This document shows positions 48,920-60,086 of a stretch of DNA of 64,000 nt, piece by piece. The translations under genes and the position numbers were made by a program. The DNA is from Alisma plantago-aquatica (Eukaryota; Streptophyta; Magnoliopsida; Alismatales; Alismataceae): NCBI GenBank assembly GCA_963693085.1, contig OY856410.1:1394678363-1394742362 (forward strand). Reading direction: 5' to 3'. The notes beneath the pieces were generated by a model, which was not told where the DNA came from, ran no database searches, and saw only the letters and a program-made list of their open reading frames with translations. Position 1 is the stretch's first letter. Every line of letters starts with the position of its first letter.

Positions 48920-49350
48920 TAGGCATCGGTTATTTGTATAAAACCGACACATATAGTTACAGTGTCGGTTTTATACAAATAACCGACGCCTATTTCATGT
49001 GGCACGAAGGCATATGGCGTCGGTTTATTATCTAATAATTGACGCCTATAGTGCCCAAGATGGCGCCCTTCTGTGGCGCGAAGGCATATGGCGTCGGTTT
49101 CTTATCTAATAACTGACGCCTATAGTGCCCAAGATGGCACCCTTCTGTGGCGCGAAGGCATATGGCATCAGTTTCTTATCTAATAACTGACGCCTATAGT
49201 GCCCTGCTGGTGCGTTTTCAGTGGCGCGCGAAGGTTTATGGCGTCAGTTTTTGAACCGACGCGTAACGTCTGGGCTTTTAGCGTCACCCACATAGGTGTC
49301 GCTTAGAAACCGACACTAAAGGCTTTAAATAACCGACACTAAAGGTCGGT
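48920..49350. repeat. CACTA right subterminal repeats
   Basis: Repeated ggcgtcggtt...gacgcctat units, including three similar copies of a block of about 66 bp containing gcgcgaaggcatatggc (near 49016-49200), with inverted gtcggtt/aaccgac pairs. It mirrors the left end. Confidence 0.8.
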
Positions 49351-50066
49351 TATGTACTAGTGCTTTCCATATGTCCTTCATGTCATTTGGGGTAAATGGT
49401 GTGTTTCTATCAATGGTGTTACACACTACTCAATTAGAGTTTGAATAGATGCAACCCCGCGAATAGACACACACGATGGATAACTTTAAAAATGTATAAT
49501 TACCTAAACCTACACACCTACTTCTACTAAAAACACTATGCCCGCAAGCGCACGGGGTCGTGTCGTAGTATAGGAGATCCACAGGGAGAAAAGGGGGCAC
49601 TAGAGTTAGGTTAGTTTTTAGGCTAGGTTCCTACTGCTGAGTCTTTGGTTAAGGGTTTGAAGGTTGATTTGATTGATTACACTAAGTTGAGAAAGAAAGC
49701 AGTTAGAGGAAAGCAAGCAAGAACGAAATCTAAGTTAACCCTAGACAGTTAATTCTACTAAGTAGGAAAAGACAAGGCAGGGTAAGAAAAGAACATTCTA
49801 CACTAAGGCAAGCAAGGAAAGGTCTACACTACACTAAGCTAGCAAACAGGACAAAAGAGTAATTAAAGATCTAAACTAGCAAGGATAAAACAAGAACAAG
49901 GCAAGAAGCTAACTAACCAAATAAAGGGCTAACTAAGCTAACACTAGCTAAGCAAGAAGACAAATTAGGGTTTTAAAGCAATTAAGAGAGGTATGGGCTA
50001 TTTAGGGGATGCACTTGCCAATTAGGTTGGGGTGACATGTGAACATTCTGCTTTCATTTAGAATAC

Positions 50067-50160
50067 TGACATGATTTTATCGTGCGTATAACACAAGTGC
50101 ACGTGTCAATGTAATATAGGCCTTTGTGAGGCCCGAGTTGAACATAGGGAAATGAAATCA
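50067..50160 (-). repeat. Remnant of U 3' LTR
   Basis: About 95 bp match the left edge of the complete LTR (52819 onward), through atataggcctttgtgaggcc and gaacatagggaaatg. Similarity then stops abruptly, as after an internal deletion. The stretch 50160-50284 contains gggttgcctcccaacaagc and is otherwise unassigned. Confidence 0.75.
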
Positions 50161-50284
50161 ACAAAAACTAACTACAAAATGAAGAACAAAGAACAAAAAA
50201 CAAAGAACAAAATTACTACCTACGTTGGGTTGCCTCCCAACAAGCACCCTTATTTAACATCTTAAGCTAGATGACATGGATACC

Positions 50285-52506
50285 TTAACCTGGGTTGTCA
50301 AGGGATGTCTCTAATGATTCATTTGGCAATTTAAATTCAACTCTGTCATTACCAATCCCCAACGTCAAGCAGCCTCGCCCAATGGCAGTGATTACATCAG
50401 TCGTAGCTTGGAACGGCCTTCCCAGTAACATCTCACATCCTTCTAGCTCATGCATGTCCATTACTACAAAATCCACAGGGAATATGAATTTGTCAAATTT
50501 GACTAATACATACTCGCATATACCTTGTGGCTTTACAATGGATTCATCTGCCAACTCTATTGTCATGGAAATTTGTTTTGGCGTCTTTAATCCCAGCTTT
50601 TGAAAAGTGGCAAGTGGTATAAGATTAATGCATGCTCCTGAGTCACACTGTGCCTTTGGAAACTGTTGACTACCTATGGAACATGGAATGTAGAAACATC
50701 ATGGATCTTTCCTCTTCTTTGGAAGCCTTCCTTGAATTATAGAACTTATTGTTTCATCAACACATACAACATCTATATCTTTGATCTTCCGTTTCTTGTT
50801 AATAATGTCTTTCATGAATCTTCCATATGAAGGAATTTGTTCTATAGCCTCCACTAACGGAATGTTGACGTGGAGCTTCTGGAAGATCTCAAGAAATTTC
50901 TTGAAATTCCTTTGCTCTTTCCTCGGCTTCAGACTATTCGGGAATGGCACACTTGGCTCTTTAATGCTCTTATGCGGTGTAATATATGTAACTTTAGGGG
51001 TCTCCTCCCCTAAGCTTGCTTCAACGCCACCGTCTAGGATCAGATTCGTTACATCATCTATGGATGGCATGACTTGTGGCTGCTCCTCCGCATTGCTAGT
51101 GGCTGCTCCACTCCGAAGTACAACTTTCACCTGCTCTTCTAGACTAGGAATCTCTTCAGAACTCAGAGACGTGGCCACGGCTTTGGTAGAATTTTGAAGT
51201 GAGGTGTATGGCATCTCACAACCCCCTAGAAATCCATACAAACTACGAGGGTATGGAACTTTCAGTTTGTCCCCCCAGTCTATGTGTATGGTACTCTGCT
51301 CATGTATCTCCTCAACAGGAAGATTTGGTCCTTTACTGACTGAAATAAATTTAATCTGTTGATGTGGCTGAGCGGGCTCTGCATTCCCAGTTGGTTTTTG
51401 TTGAATGATTTGTTTCATCACAGCCACCTCAGTCGCAATTTGGGTCATTGTTGTCTCTAGAGTCCTCAGTTGTGCACCATGGCTCTGTAGCGTCTGACCA
51501 AATTGATTTAGAAATCCCCTTGTGACTGAATTTGCTTACCGAATGTATTCATCAGCTCTTGGTTTTGCTTTATCACCTAGTTGAGCAACTCATTACTCTT
51601 ATCATCTGCATTGGGTTGTGGCTTCTGATCCAGATCCTGCAAAAAGTTATTTGGATCCTTCCAGGAGAAATTCTTGTCCTTTCACCATGAATAATCATTA
51701 TTCCTGTAGCCCTGCTATTGACACATGAACTTAGCATTTGCCTCATCATCAGATCCTTCATCATTTTTTGCTAGCAGTCTCTTTGCTATCAGGTCCATCT
51801 TCTCATTTAATTCTTTGATTGCCTTGGATTCCCCTGTGATTTTGACCTGCTCTGGTGCATCTCTTTCACCCCAGGATTGCTTCTTAGCCATGTTCTTTAA
51901 AATTTCTCTACACTTTGAGCCTTCATTGTTCAGAAAGAAACATGTCCCTACTGATTCCAAATTACTCCTGTCGTATTCATTAAGGGAAAAATAAAAGATC
52001 TTTGCCTAAGTTTCTAGATCCAGCCCATGATGTGGGCATTTCCGCAGCATAATATTGAATCGCTCCCAAGTCTCTGAGTATGTTTCACATGCTTGTTGTT
52101 TGAAATTATGAATCCTCCTCATGAGATCATTTGTCTTCTCAGGCGGGAAATATCATTCAAAGAAAACTTCAATCATCATGTCCCATGATTCCACATACTC
52201 ATCATCAAGGTTGTAGAGTCATTCCCTTGCGTTTCCTGCTAGAGAAGATGGAAACAATTTCAGATAAATTGCCTCATCTGGAAATCTATCCACTTTCACC
52301 ATATCACAGTGTTCCACAAAGGTGCTTATGTAGGCAACTGGGTCTTCATTCTTTAGCCCATGGAAAGCCTGTGACTTGACCAACTGGATCAGCCCTGGGT
52401 CAATCTTGTAACTAGGTATGTTGATAGCCTATTTCCTGATTGGCCCTTTCTACACAGAGGAAGACGAAGCTTTAATCTTTTCCCAAATGGTCTGCTCCTC
52501 GGCCAT
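50285..52506 (-). pseudogene. gag: Broken gag-protease of U
   Basis: On the minus strand gag starts MAEEQTIWEKIKASSSSV at 52506. It continues with recognisable Athila/Tat-type gag sequence (DPGLIQLVKSQAFHGLKNED, then WDMMIEVFFE, NLESVGTCFF), and ends VNIPLVEAIEQIPSYGRFMK...KKRKDP at 50699. At least five in-frame stops lie in the first 0.6 kb, and another (TGA) just after KKRKDP. Some stops replace an expected Trp or Gly codon. Protease follows, with the active-site sequence QCDSGACINLIP and, at 50566-50285, MLLGRPFQATTDV. The frame ends at 50285 without reverse transcriptase. A further frame break may lie near 51450-51720. The gene is dead. Confidence 0.88.
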
Positions 52507-52794
52507 TGTGAAAGTCTCAAGTTCTTCTTCAACGTCTTCAGGTGGTGTATTTATATGCTCGTCTTCAGATCCCGAAGATGGAACCCCAGGTGTCGACTGT
52601 GTGTAGTCTGTACTACGCGTCTTCACCGTGCACTAGTACCTGCAATGTGTAAAATCGAATAAGTACAGTGCTAGACAAAATAAGAATCTGAAAGATAGAC
52701 AATTAATCTCAATAATTAAAATTTTATAAATAAAAAAAGAAAAAGTGGCCTAGAGTGGCCGCTAGCAGCACTCTTAGTGCCAAAAATTTCTGTT

Positions 52795-52812
52795 TCCCCG
52801 GCAACGGCACCA
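52795..52812 (-). other. Primer binding site of U (tRNA-Asp type)
   Basis: The minus strand reads tggtgccgttgccgggga, six bases after the LTR end. This differs by one base from the tggcgccgttgccgggga site used by many Athila and Tat/Ogre elements. Confidence 0.85.
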
Positions 52813-52818
52813 AAAACT

Positions 52819-54322
52819 TGACATGATTTTACTGTGCGTATAACGCAAGTGCACGCGTCAACGTAATATAGGCCTTTGTGAGGCCTGAGTCGAACATAGG
52901 GAAATGTAATTATCGGTAGACTACTACTAACTGTTTGCAATCAGCTAGACCGATGGGAAAATTGAGTTTGATTTTGAAAAAGAAAATAAAAATAAAAGAA
53001 AACAAAGCAATTGATTAAATGGTTGGTTTAATCAATTCAAATACAATCTCTAGGATTGTGGTTTCACCACGGGCTCTCATTGTACTAATTCCTACACAAT
53101 TATCACAACTCATCTCCCATTATGGATAGTGGCCTATAGTTAGAATTGCTCACTCCCACGATACAATTCACTACCTTAATCTAGGTCGGTTCCACGCCAG
53201 TAGTAACCTATACCCTAGACTAGGTGCATGAAAAGAACAGATCTCTAGGTTTCCACCATTAACCGTACATCGCCTTTTCCAAAGAATTTATTAGTTAATG
53301 TGATTATCACACCTTTTCAACCATTAATTCTTCATCAAAAGTAATTAAAGGTATTAGATTACCATTATGGTGATCAAGCACAATGATAGCAATGGAGAAA
53401 ATTACATCATACCACAGATTTGAGAGATAAATAGTGATGAATTATCTAAAAAGAGTCATACAACGATTACTCGGGATACTTCCGATCCAAGAGACAAAGG
53501 GGATTAGCCCCGCATGTTCATATCAACATTACACATGGAGAAAAAGGAGAGAAACATGGAGAAACAATGGAAATATGATGTAACCCCTGAAACGGAGAAG
53601 ATCTGGATGATCCCCGGTGTGAGGTGCACGTTCTGCAGCCTTCCGACTAAAGAATCGTACGTCTACGGCTCTGGGAACATCTTGGGCATAGCTCTGGGCT
53701 CCGTTCTTTTCTATCCTCTCCTCCGGGAATCGTGCAATGGGATGGAACCTGCATGATGGCTTTGGGCCATCTTTTCCTAGGTATAGGTACCACTTACGGC
53801 CGCCAAAAGAATGCAGCTATTCGATTGGAGTCGTGTTGGATATTTTCCTGATCTGACAGCGTCGATACCATCGACGGGGTGTCGATGGTATCGACACTTT
53901 AGGGTACTGATGCTTTCTTCAATTTCTAGAAGCTGCCTAATGGCATCTCGATACCATCGACCATTCATGTCGATGGTATCGATAGGGTGACTTCTGGCAC
54001 GCTATTCCACTTTTAAGACCATCGACATTGGGTCGATGGTATCGAACTATCTGCTTCCTCTTCAGCTTTTCTACTATTTCTATGTCGGTGTTATCGACGG
54101 GTCTAGGAATGCAAATTGCCTAAAATAAAGAGAGGAACACAAACCAAATCCGAGAAATATGATAATTTATGCAAAACAATGTAAAACAAGATGAATTTGA
54201 TGTAGGAAAGGATAATAGGCTAAAGGAATTGAATCATGCAATATTAACCACAAATATGACCAATAAGCGCATAAAATGAGTGTAAAACTAGCCTATAAAA
54301 GTGACTCAAAACCCTTGCATCA
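52819..54322 (-). repeat. 5' LTR of U
   Basis: The 1504-bp LTR starts tgacatgatttt and ends gcatca on the plus strand. It shares many blocks with the solo LTR at 28206-29762, in the same orientation, but the two are clearly diverged. It holds the gtcgatggtatcgac array at 53866-54095. Open frames within it (53514-53756, 53777-53968) are chance. Confidence 0.85.
53866..54095. repeat. gtcgatggtatcgac motif array in U LTR
   Basis: Five clean copies of cgatggtatcga in both orientations plus degenerate or half copies near 54018 and 54083. Two reverse-forward pairs (53868 with 53882, 53949 with 53970) can form 12-bp stems. Spacing and count differ from the solo LTR. Confidence 0.8.
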
Positions 54323-56304
54323 ATTACCAAACCAAACAACAAGCTCGGGTCTAATGAATTATCCTAAACTACTAACTGCCCATGGATATGCTAGGTTGTG
54401 TATAGGGTAACTAGCCCTAACACTCCCTACTACCCGTGTGAGGCTCAATTGGGTTAGGGTTTAGGTGTAATTCAATTAGATTCTAAACAAGCCTAGGTTT
54501 CTAGGTTAGATGATTTTAGGATGATTAGGGGTTGAGGTTAGTAATGGGAGTGGAAGTGAGGTTTTAGGCCTCCCATCACCCACATTCTAACCTTGAGAAA
54601 GATCCATGCTAAGTACACCAAATTCATCTAAACTAACTACTTATATCTCTCAACTGGGATTAAGAGAATTGATTAGAATGTAGGAAGATGGGTGGCTAGC
54701 TAGGGATCCAAGAATTGGACCTAGGAGCAAATCCCAAAATTCACACATATAAGCAATTTCCCTAAATTCCTAGGTAATTTCAAGCACAAACCAACAAGCA
54801 ATTCATGAAGAGTGAGATAGAAATATAAAATAATCATTAGCAAATGAAATTACAATGTTTACATATCATTTTCCCCCAACATGGTATCAAAGTAACATTT
54901 TTTACCCCAAACAGCCCAGCCAAGGGGCCTAGCTACTCATAGCAATGCAAAATACAAAAAGAAGGGAGAAAGAGATAGAATAATCCATGGAGCTCAGTGT
55001 AGATGGAGAAATCCTCCACTTCAAATATAGTTGGACATCCTCCTCTCTCTTCCAAGGTGCAATGGCATGGGATGATGGTGTAAATGGGTGGAAACAAGAA
55101 GAAACTAGGGTTTTGGTGGTGGGAATGGTGAAATGGAGTGGAATGGAGGTAGAAATGAAGTGGAATGGATAGGGGCAAAAATGGGGAGCTAAGAGGTGGT
55201 AGAAGGTATCCAACCACGTGCTAGAGCCACCACCTAGGTATATATAGGTGTGGGGGAAGTAATAGGTCAAGTAGGGGTAGTATGGGAAATGTAGTGCAAA
55301 AATAGCTAGATTTTTGTGAGTAGCATGATCATGGTGGTCACCACGACCATGGTGGGGAGGGGTGAAAACGATCATGGTGGATCGGAACTACTGAGGTGAG
55401 AAATGGGGAAAATCATAGGGACTTGGTTGATTTTGTATTGGAGGTGGCACGACCATTGTTATAACCTCAATTTTCCAAACTATGTAATGACTTTTGTAAA
55501 TATCATTTAAAGATAAATAATTTTTCTTGATTGATGTGATGTAGTTTGGAATGGATTCCATGATTAATTGAAATGTATTTCATAGATGATTGGTTGTATA
55601 GTTCTTATTGGGCCTTGCTTTATTGGAAGCCCAAATTGAAATTAACAATGAAATACATAGAGAATCCCCTAAAATAAGGAAAAGAATATGACATATTTCC
55701 CTAAAAATAAGAATTCGAGTTGATTGATACCTTGGAGAGCAAGGAACTCAAAATCAGGGATTAATAATGAAAGAAATAATGAAAAGATGGAGAAATGTGA
55801 ATAATATAATAAAAACTTGCATTACAAGAAAAGGAATCGAATTAATATCATTATGAAACCAAATTTGGAGGAGTGAAGGATAATGCAATATCCGATTTTC
55901 CCTCAAAATTTGGGAAGGAAATGTCAATCCAATTGGGAGTTATGGAATTTCTAAGTTTCCATTGGAAATAAGCTTAATTGAATAATTTAGGAAATGTTTT
56001 CCTATTTTGGTTTGAACGCGGATAACCCGGATCGTTGGATCTGAATCCAACGATGAGCGGTCATCGTCCAGAGTCCCAAAAGGACTCGGACTGTAGCGCG
56101 TCTCAGGGATTTTTTCTCCGAGCTTTCCTAATGTTATCAGTTCACGAGCAATCATGGGAAGAGTCCCATTGGGATCGGGAGATCCTGGCTAAGGTTCCTG
56201 ACCTAGGGTTGCGACCTTTCGAGGTGTATTCAGGAAATGCCCAATTGGGCTCAGACTGTGATCCTGGCTCGGTATGGGAATCCCAGAGGGGACCTCCCAC
56301 GGTC

Positions 56305-56312
56305 TATATAAA
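56305..56312 (+). promoter_or_regulatory. TATA box of T 5' LTR
   Basis: The octamer tatataaa lies about 850 bp after the LTR start, with GC-rich sequence around it. It is the likely promoter of the element RNA. Confidence 0.6.
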
Positions 56313-57623
56313 GGGATGATTCGATCCCTGGGAACCTCACGAACTTGAACGACCTGCTCCTGCCCTCCCTCGCTCGCCCAGGCTCGTGATTGGTTTTGTT
56401 CCGGTGAGAACACCGCCGCGGCTCCGCCGCGTTTAGAAAGGGCAGGGTCGAAGGAGGATGAAGCTCCGTGGCGGTTAGATCGGAATCTAACGGTTGACCC
56501 GGGAGAGGACGCGACTTTGTTAAGTGACGTCGGCCACGACCGTTCGATTGAAATCGAACGCTGGGATCAAAGATAGGCGGAGACGGATAGATCGTGGACC
56601 ACCGTGGACCAGCAAGATCCAACGGCTACGGTGTGAGGCGCTTAAGTGGAGAGGAGGCACGCGCAAGGATCGTCCGATCGAGGCGCGGACCACGGGTCTA
56701 ACGATCGAACGGCCATAGAATTTCTGGTAATTCCCTCTCTGTGACAAATAATCAGAAAAATGCCTTTTCTTGCTAAATTCGTAATAATAGCTAGGAATAT
56801 CAGATGAGAAAACTTATTATATGAAAGTTGTACAGAAAAATGCAAGGAACACGATAAAAATAATTCAAGAACCTAAATCTGCCTGGTTTTACAAAAGTAC
56901 TTTAATTGGCTATAAAGTTTATTAAAATTGGATAAGAAACCCTAATTGGAAGTTGAAAGGGTATTTTGGTAATCTAGCAAGTCAAATCGGTAAGTTTGAC
57001 CCTGATAATGTTAATGGTAGTTTATTTTGCTATTTAATTGCAAAAATGCTTAACTTGGAATTATAATGTTCAAAAGAAGGTTATTTTGTATGGAAACCCT
57101 AATTTGAGATAAAGAAAGATAAAAACCATGTTTCCATGAAATAAGGAAATCAATTGTCTAATAAAGGAAATTTAATGAGAAAGTAGGAGTTTTATGAGGA
57201 TTGATAAATTAAGAATGTTAATGATGAAAGAAGAAGAAAAACCCTAATTTCTAAAAGAAACCCTAATTATGGAATTGGAATCCTAATTGGATTAATGGAA
57301 GTGGATAAATATTAATAAAAGGAAACTGTCCTTTTATTTCAGGTTTTGCTTGTTGATTGGATTTCTCTTTCTATCTTGAAAGTGCAATTGAAAGGTATGT
57401 GGTTACGCTTATGAATAATCGCTTTACTTTCCCGGCGATTCCCGAATGATTTACCGGTTGCTTGAAATAACTGTTGAGTGTTTATTTATTTCATGCAACT
57501 ATAAAGTGACTATGATTATCATCATAAGTATGCATATAACTGGCTAGATCCTTGTTCACCTCTGGTGTTTTAAAAAGGCTGAAAAGGGGGTAATACCTAG
57601 AGAAAGGTCTAGGATTGCCGTGA

Positions 57624-57760
57624 GTCAGAAACTGGATTGCCTTGTGCGTTCATGAGACTCTTCAGCATACCGAGAGTTAGAAACTGGATTGCCTTGTGCG
57701 TTCATGAGACTCTCCGGTTTACCATGTAACTCAATCCTAGAAACTGGTTTACCATTTTGG
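57624..57760. repeat. 52-bp tandem repeat in T LTR
   Basis: Two well-matched units contain agaaactggattgccttgtg (57627 and 57679). A third, degraded one is near 57740 (agaaactggtttacc). No coding frame is conserved across it. Confidence 0.75.
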
Positions 57761-58256
57761 TGGATCATGAGGGGTTGTAGTTTGGTATACAGGTCCACTG
57801 CAGGGATAGTACAGAGGTTATGGAACTTGTGGATCGCTGATGTTATATTAAAATGTAATCTTGATTGTTAAAAAGATTAATTGCTTGATTACATTGTTAG
57901 TATAGTTTCTTGATTATTGGATCCTCCACATACCGACTGACCGTTGTTTTGTTTGTCGGCATTTTAGGTACATATTCCAAAGTACAAAACAGTAAAGTGA
58001 CACATTGTGAATTCAAGAACTAAAGAACAAGGAGGAGTTAGTTAGAGTAGTTCTCTTGTGGTTAGAAGTCTAGTACTTCCAACTTTTCAAAGGTATGATT
58101 AAGAAAAATTTTATTACCATTTTCAGTATAGTATGTTAGAATTTAATAATTGTTATTGGTTACATGTTGAACCTTTGATCCGGAATTTTATGGGTGCGGC
58201 TTCAACCTCCCGGTCTCCCTTAATTGGGGGTTATCGGAAGGTGGGGTCGTAACATT

Positions 58257-58274
58257 TGGTATCAGAGCATGGGT
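58257..58274 (+). other. Primer binding site of T (initiator-Met tRNA)
   Basis: The sequence tggtatcagagcatgggt lies three bases after the LTR end. A leader of about 440 bp without a recognisable gene separates it from gag. Confidence 0.9.
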
Positions 58275-58716
58275 TCCTCATTTAACCATTAATAATTATT
58301 AAATTTTACAAACTCCATAGAACCCAAGGGAGTTATTAGAGGAGTATCCGAAAGACGGAGGTGTCTAGAAAGGGATCACGACCGGGGGCTGGCAAGATTT
58401 TCCTCCGCACCGCTAGTCGGAATATGAGGACTCCCGGACCCGTGTGACCGCCTGGCCAAAGTCTTAGGGTACGAATCGAAATAAGATACCTTTAGGACTC
58501 TCTCATCTTATTTCATCACTCCTCATCTCATATTCTATTAAGGTTTTAAGAGTAGGATTTTCTCTCTCTTCTCCACACTCATGTGGTATGGGCATATAAG
58601 ATAAGGATTAAGGGTCCTCCATCAAATGAATAAAAGATATGTAATGAGATATCATTGAACATAAGTATAACTAGTTTAAATGATAAACTAAAGATTTGTT
58701 TGTTATGCTTATGTAG

Positions 58717-60075
58717 ATGGCTCGGACCAAGACTGTTGCTATTCCAGTGGGTTCTGGGAACCAATCTAGGAGTGTTTGGCCTCCCTGGAAGATTAAGGAA
58801 TCTTCTGAGAAGAGGAAGAGGAACCATGAGGGTGGGTCATCTAAGAAGAGGAAGATATCTGAAGAAACCACTCATGAGGTCCCTAACCCTAACCCAGTTC
58901 CATTTAGCAACCTTGACCAGGAAGAGGACCAAGGATATGAGGAACAACATGTGTTTGAGGAAGAAGCCAGGATGGAAGAAGACCAGGTTGATGAACCAAC
59001 CATGATGATCCCTACACCTGAGGTCATGTGGATTGAGCAACAAAAGAAGTTGACAGAAGCTATAAATGCTTTGGCCCTTCGAGACTTAGCTAGAGCTGAG
59101 AATGGTGAAACACATCCTGTTCGTCCCCGTGTTGGAGCCACCATTCTAGACTTTGTCAAGCTGAACATAGAGAAGTTCTGGGGTGAAGACAAATCTAAGG
59201 TAGTTGACAAGGCGGAAGCATGGGTGCTTGCAATAGAGAATGGATTCCGCATGCTTGAAGTGCAACCCTGCAAGAAGGTTCTCTTTGCTGCTCACCTCCT
59301 GGAAGGAGCAGCTAAGATATGGTGGGAGACTCACATCTCTGGAAGAGACCTGACAGAAGAACCTATGGCATGGGCTGATTTCAAGACCACCTTTAATGCC
59401 AGATTTGTCCCTGTTGCTGCTAAAAAGGAAAAGGAAAGAGAGTTCACCAATCTAACTCAAGGAAATTCCTCTGTGGCGGATTTTGGGCGGAAGTTTCGCA
59501 TCCTCGAACGTTTTGGGTACAAGATGGATGAGGAAAGGAGGGTGGATCACTTCATAGAGCGACTTCATCCTGCCATCAAGCCTCATGTCATGGCAAGCAA
59601 GCCCAAGACCTTTGCAGAAGCTTACAATACAGCTTTGGATATGGAGAGGACTGTGATGCCTGTTCAACCTCCACCTAAGGGGTATTTGGGTTTCATTGAA
59701 GGAACTCAGAGTCAGAAGAACCATCACAAGAAGGGACAAGGACTTCATCAAGCCAAAGGAAAGTATGGAGGAAAAGGGAAACCCCAACCAGATAGCAACC
59801 GACCCCGATGCCGCTCTTGTGGAAGATGGCATCCTGGTGAGTGTCACCACAAGAAGAAGGTCTGTTACCGCTGTAACCAAGAGGGACATGTCCAAGCTGC
59901 TTGTCCTCTACCTGCTCCCAGAGGACCAGGTCCAGTTGCAGCACCACCAGTAGCAGCCCCACCTGTAGCTGTGGAACCACCTGCAGGAGACAGAAGACAA
60001 GCTCGAGTGTTTACCATTGACAATGAAGAAGCTCAAGCGAATGCTAACCGGTTGATTGAGGGTAATAACCCTTAG
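58717..60075 (+). CDS. gag: Gag protein of T
   Basis: The frame is 452 residues, longer than the Y gag. The N-terminus is basic (KRKRNHEGGSSKKRK) and then acidic. The capsid-like domain (about residues 150-300) shows FWGEDKSKVVDKAEAWVLAI, KIWWETH, FKTTFNARFVP and LTQGNSSVADF, typical of plant gypsy gag. Two zinc-knuckle-like motifs follow: CRSCGRWHPGEC and the standard CCHC CYRCNQEGHVQAAC. A Pro/Ala/Val-rich stretch leads to the end. It stops at TAG 60073-60075. The pol frame opens at 60069 in the -1 phase, so a one-base indel probably separated gag from pol. The gag frame itself is intact and could still be translated. Confidence 0.93.
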   Translation: MARTKTVAIPVGSGNQSRSVWPPWKIKESSEKRKRNHEGGSSKKRKISEETTHEVPNPNPVPFSNLDQEEDQGYEEQHVFEEEARMEEDQVDEPTMMIPTPEVMWIEQQKKLTEAINALALRDLARAENGETHPVRPRVGATILDFVKLNIEKFWGEDKSKVVDKAEAWVLAIENGFRMLEVQPCKKVLFAAHLLEGAAKIWWETHISGRDLTEEPMAWADFKTTFNARFVPVAAKKEKEREFTNLTQGNSSVADFGRKFRILERFGYKMDEERRVDHFIERLHPAIKPHVMASKPKTFAEAYNTALDMERTVMPVQPPPKGYLGFIEGTQSQKNHHKKGQGLHQAKGKYGGKGKPQPDSNRPRCRSCGRWHPGECHHKKKVCYRCNQEGHVQAACPLPAPRGPGPVAAPPVAAPPVAVEPPAGDRRQARVFTIDNEEAQANANRLIEGNNP

Positions 60076-60086
60076 AGTTTTTCTTT

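Larger units (their letters stand above)
45752..49362 (+). mobile_element. Non-autonomous CACTA transposon with Ulp1-like peptidase gene
   Basis: The element begins CACTACTACAGAAATGG and ends (minus strand) CACTAGTACATAACCGACC. It is flanked by the 3-bp duplication CTT (45749-45751 and 49363-49365), as is standard for CACTA elements. Both ends are packed with subterminal gtcggtt/aaccgac motifs. At 3.6 kb it has no transposase that I can recognise, so it would depend on a related element. Inside are a GC-rich segment and a six-exon C48-type peptidase gene. Confidence 0.93.
50067..54322 (-). mobile_element. Athila/Tat-like gypsy relic U, internally deleted
   Basis: It is bounded by tgacatgatttt on the left and gcatca on the right, with near-matching flanks aatac (50062-50066) and attac (54323-54327), probably a target duplication with one change. 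The right (5') LTR is complete at 1504 bp. A tRNA-Asp-type primer site and a broken gag-protease follow on the minus strand. Reverse transcriptase, integrase and most of the 3' LTR are missing; only about 95 bp of that LTR remain. The primer type and gag set it apart from W, X, Y and T. Confidence 0.8.
49363..55456. repeat. Repeat V, copy 2, split by U and cut by T
   Basis: After the CACTA element the host sequence resumes. At 49446 it matches V copy 1 from its start, and at 49539 the tgcccgcaag stretch with cacggggtcg begins. U is inserted at 50067-54322; V then continues through ccaacatggtatcaaag (near 54875) and the tatatataggtg stretch (near 55240). T interrupts it at 55457; the rest should lie beyond the window. 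The two V copies plus spacer could be two LTRs of one element with a very short internal region, or a tandem relic. No gene was recognised; the frames 54929-55375 and 54933-55217 are chance. Confidence 0.55.
55457..58254 (+). repeat. 5' LTR of T
   Basis: The 2798-bp LTR starts tgttataacctcaat and ends gtcgtaaca. The middle (about 56020-56700) is GC-richer than its flanks. A TATA box lies at 56305 and a short tandem repeat near 57624. Small open frames such as 56251-56622 and 56520-56747 lie on the minus strand of the GC-rich part and resemble no known protein. Confidence 0.9.

Noticed and set aside
54929..55375. 148-residue minus-strand frame rich in His, Pro and Ser
   Set aside because: It lies in repeat V, is not conserved in copy 1 and has no known domain.
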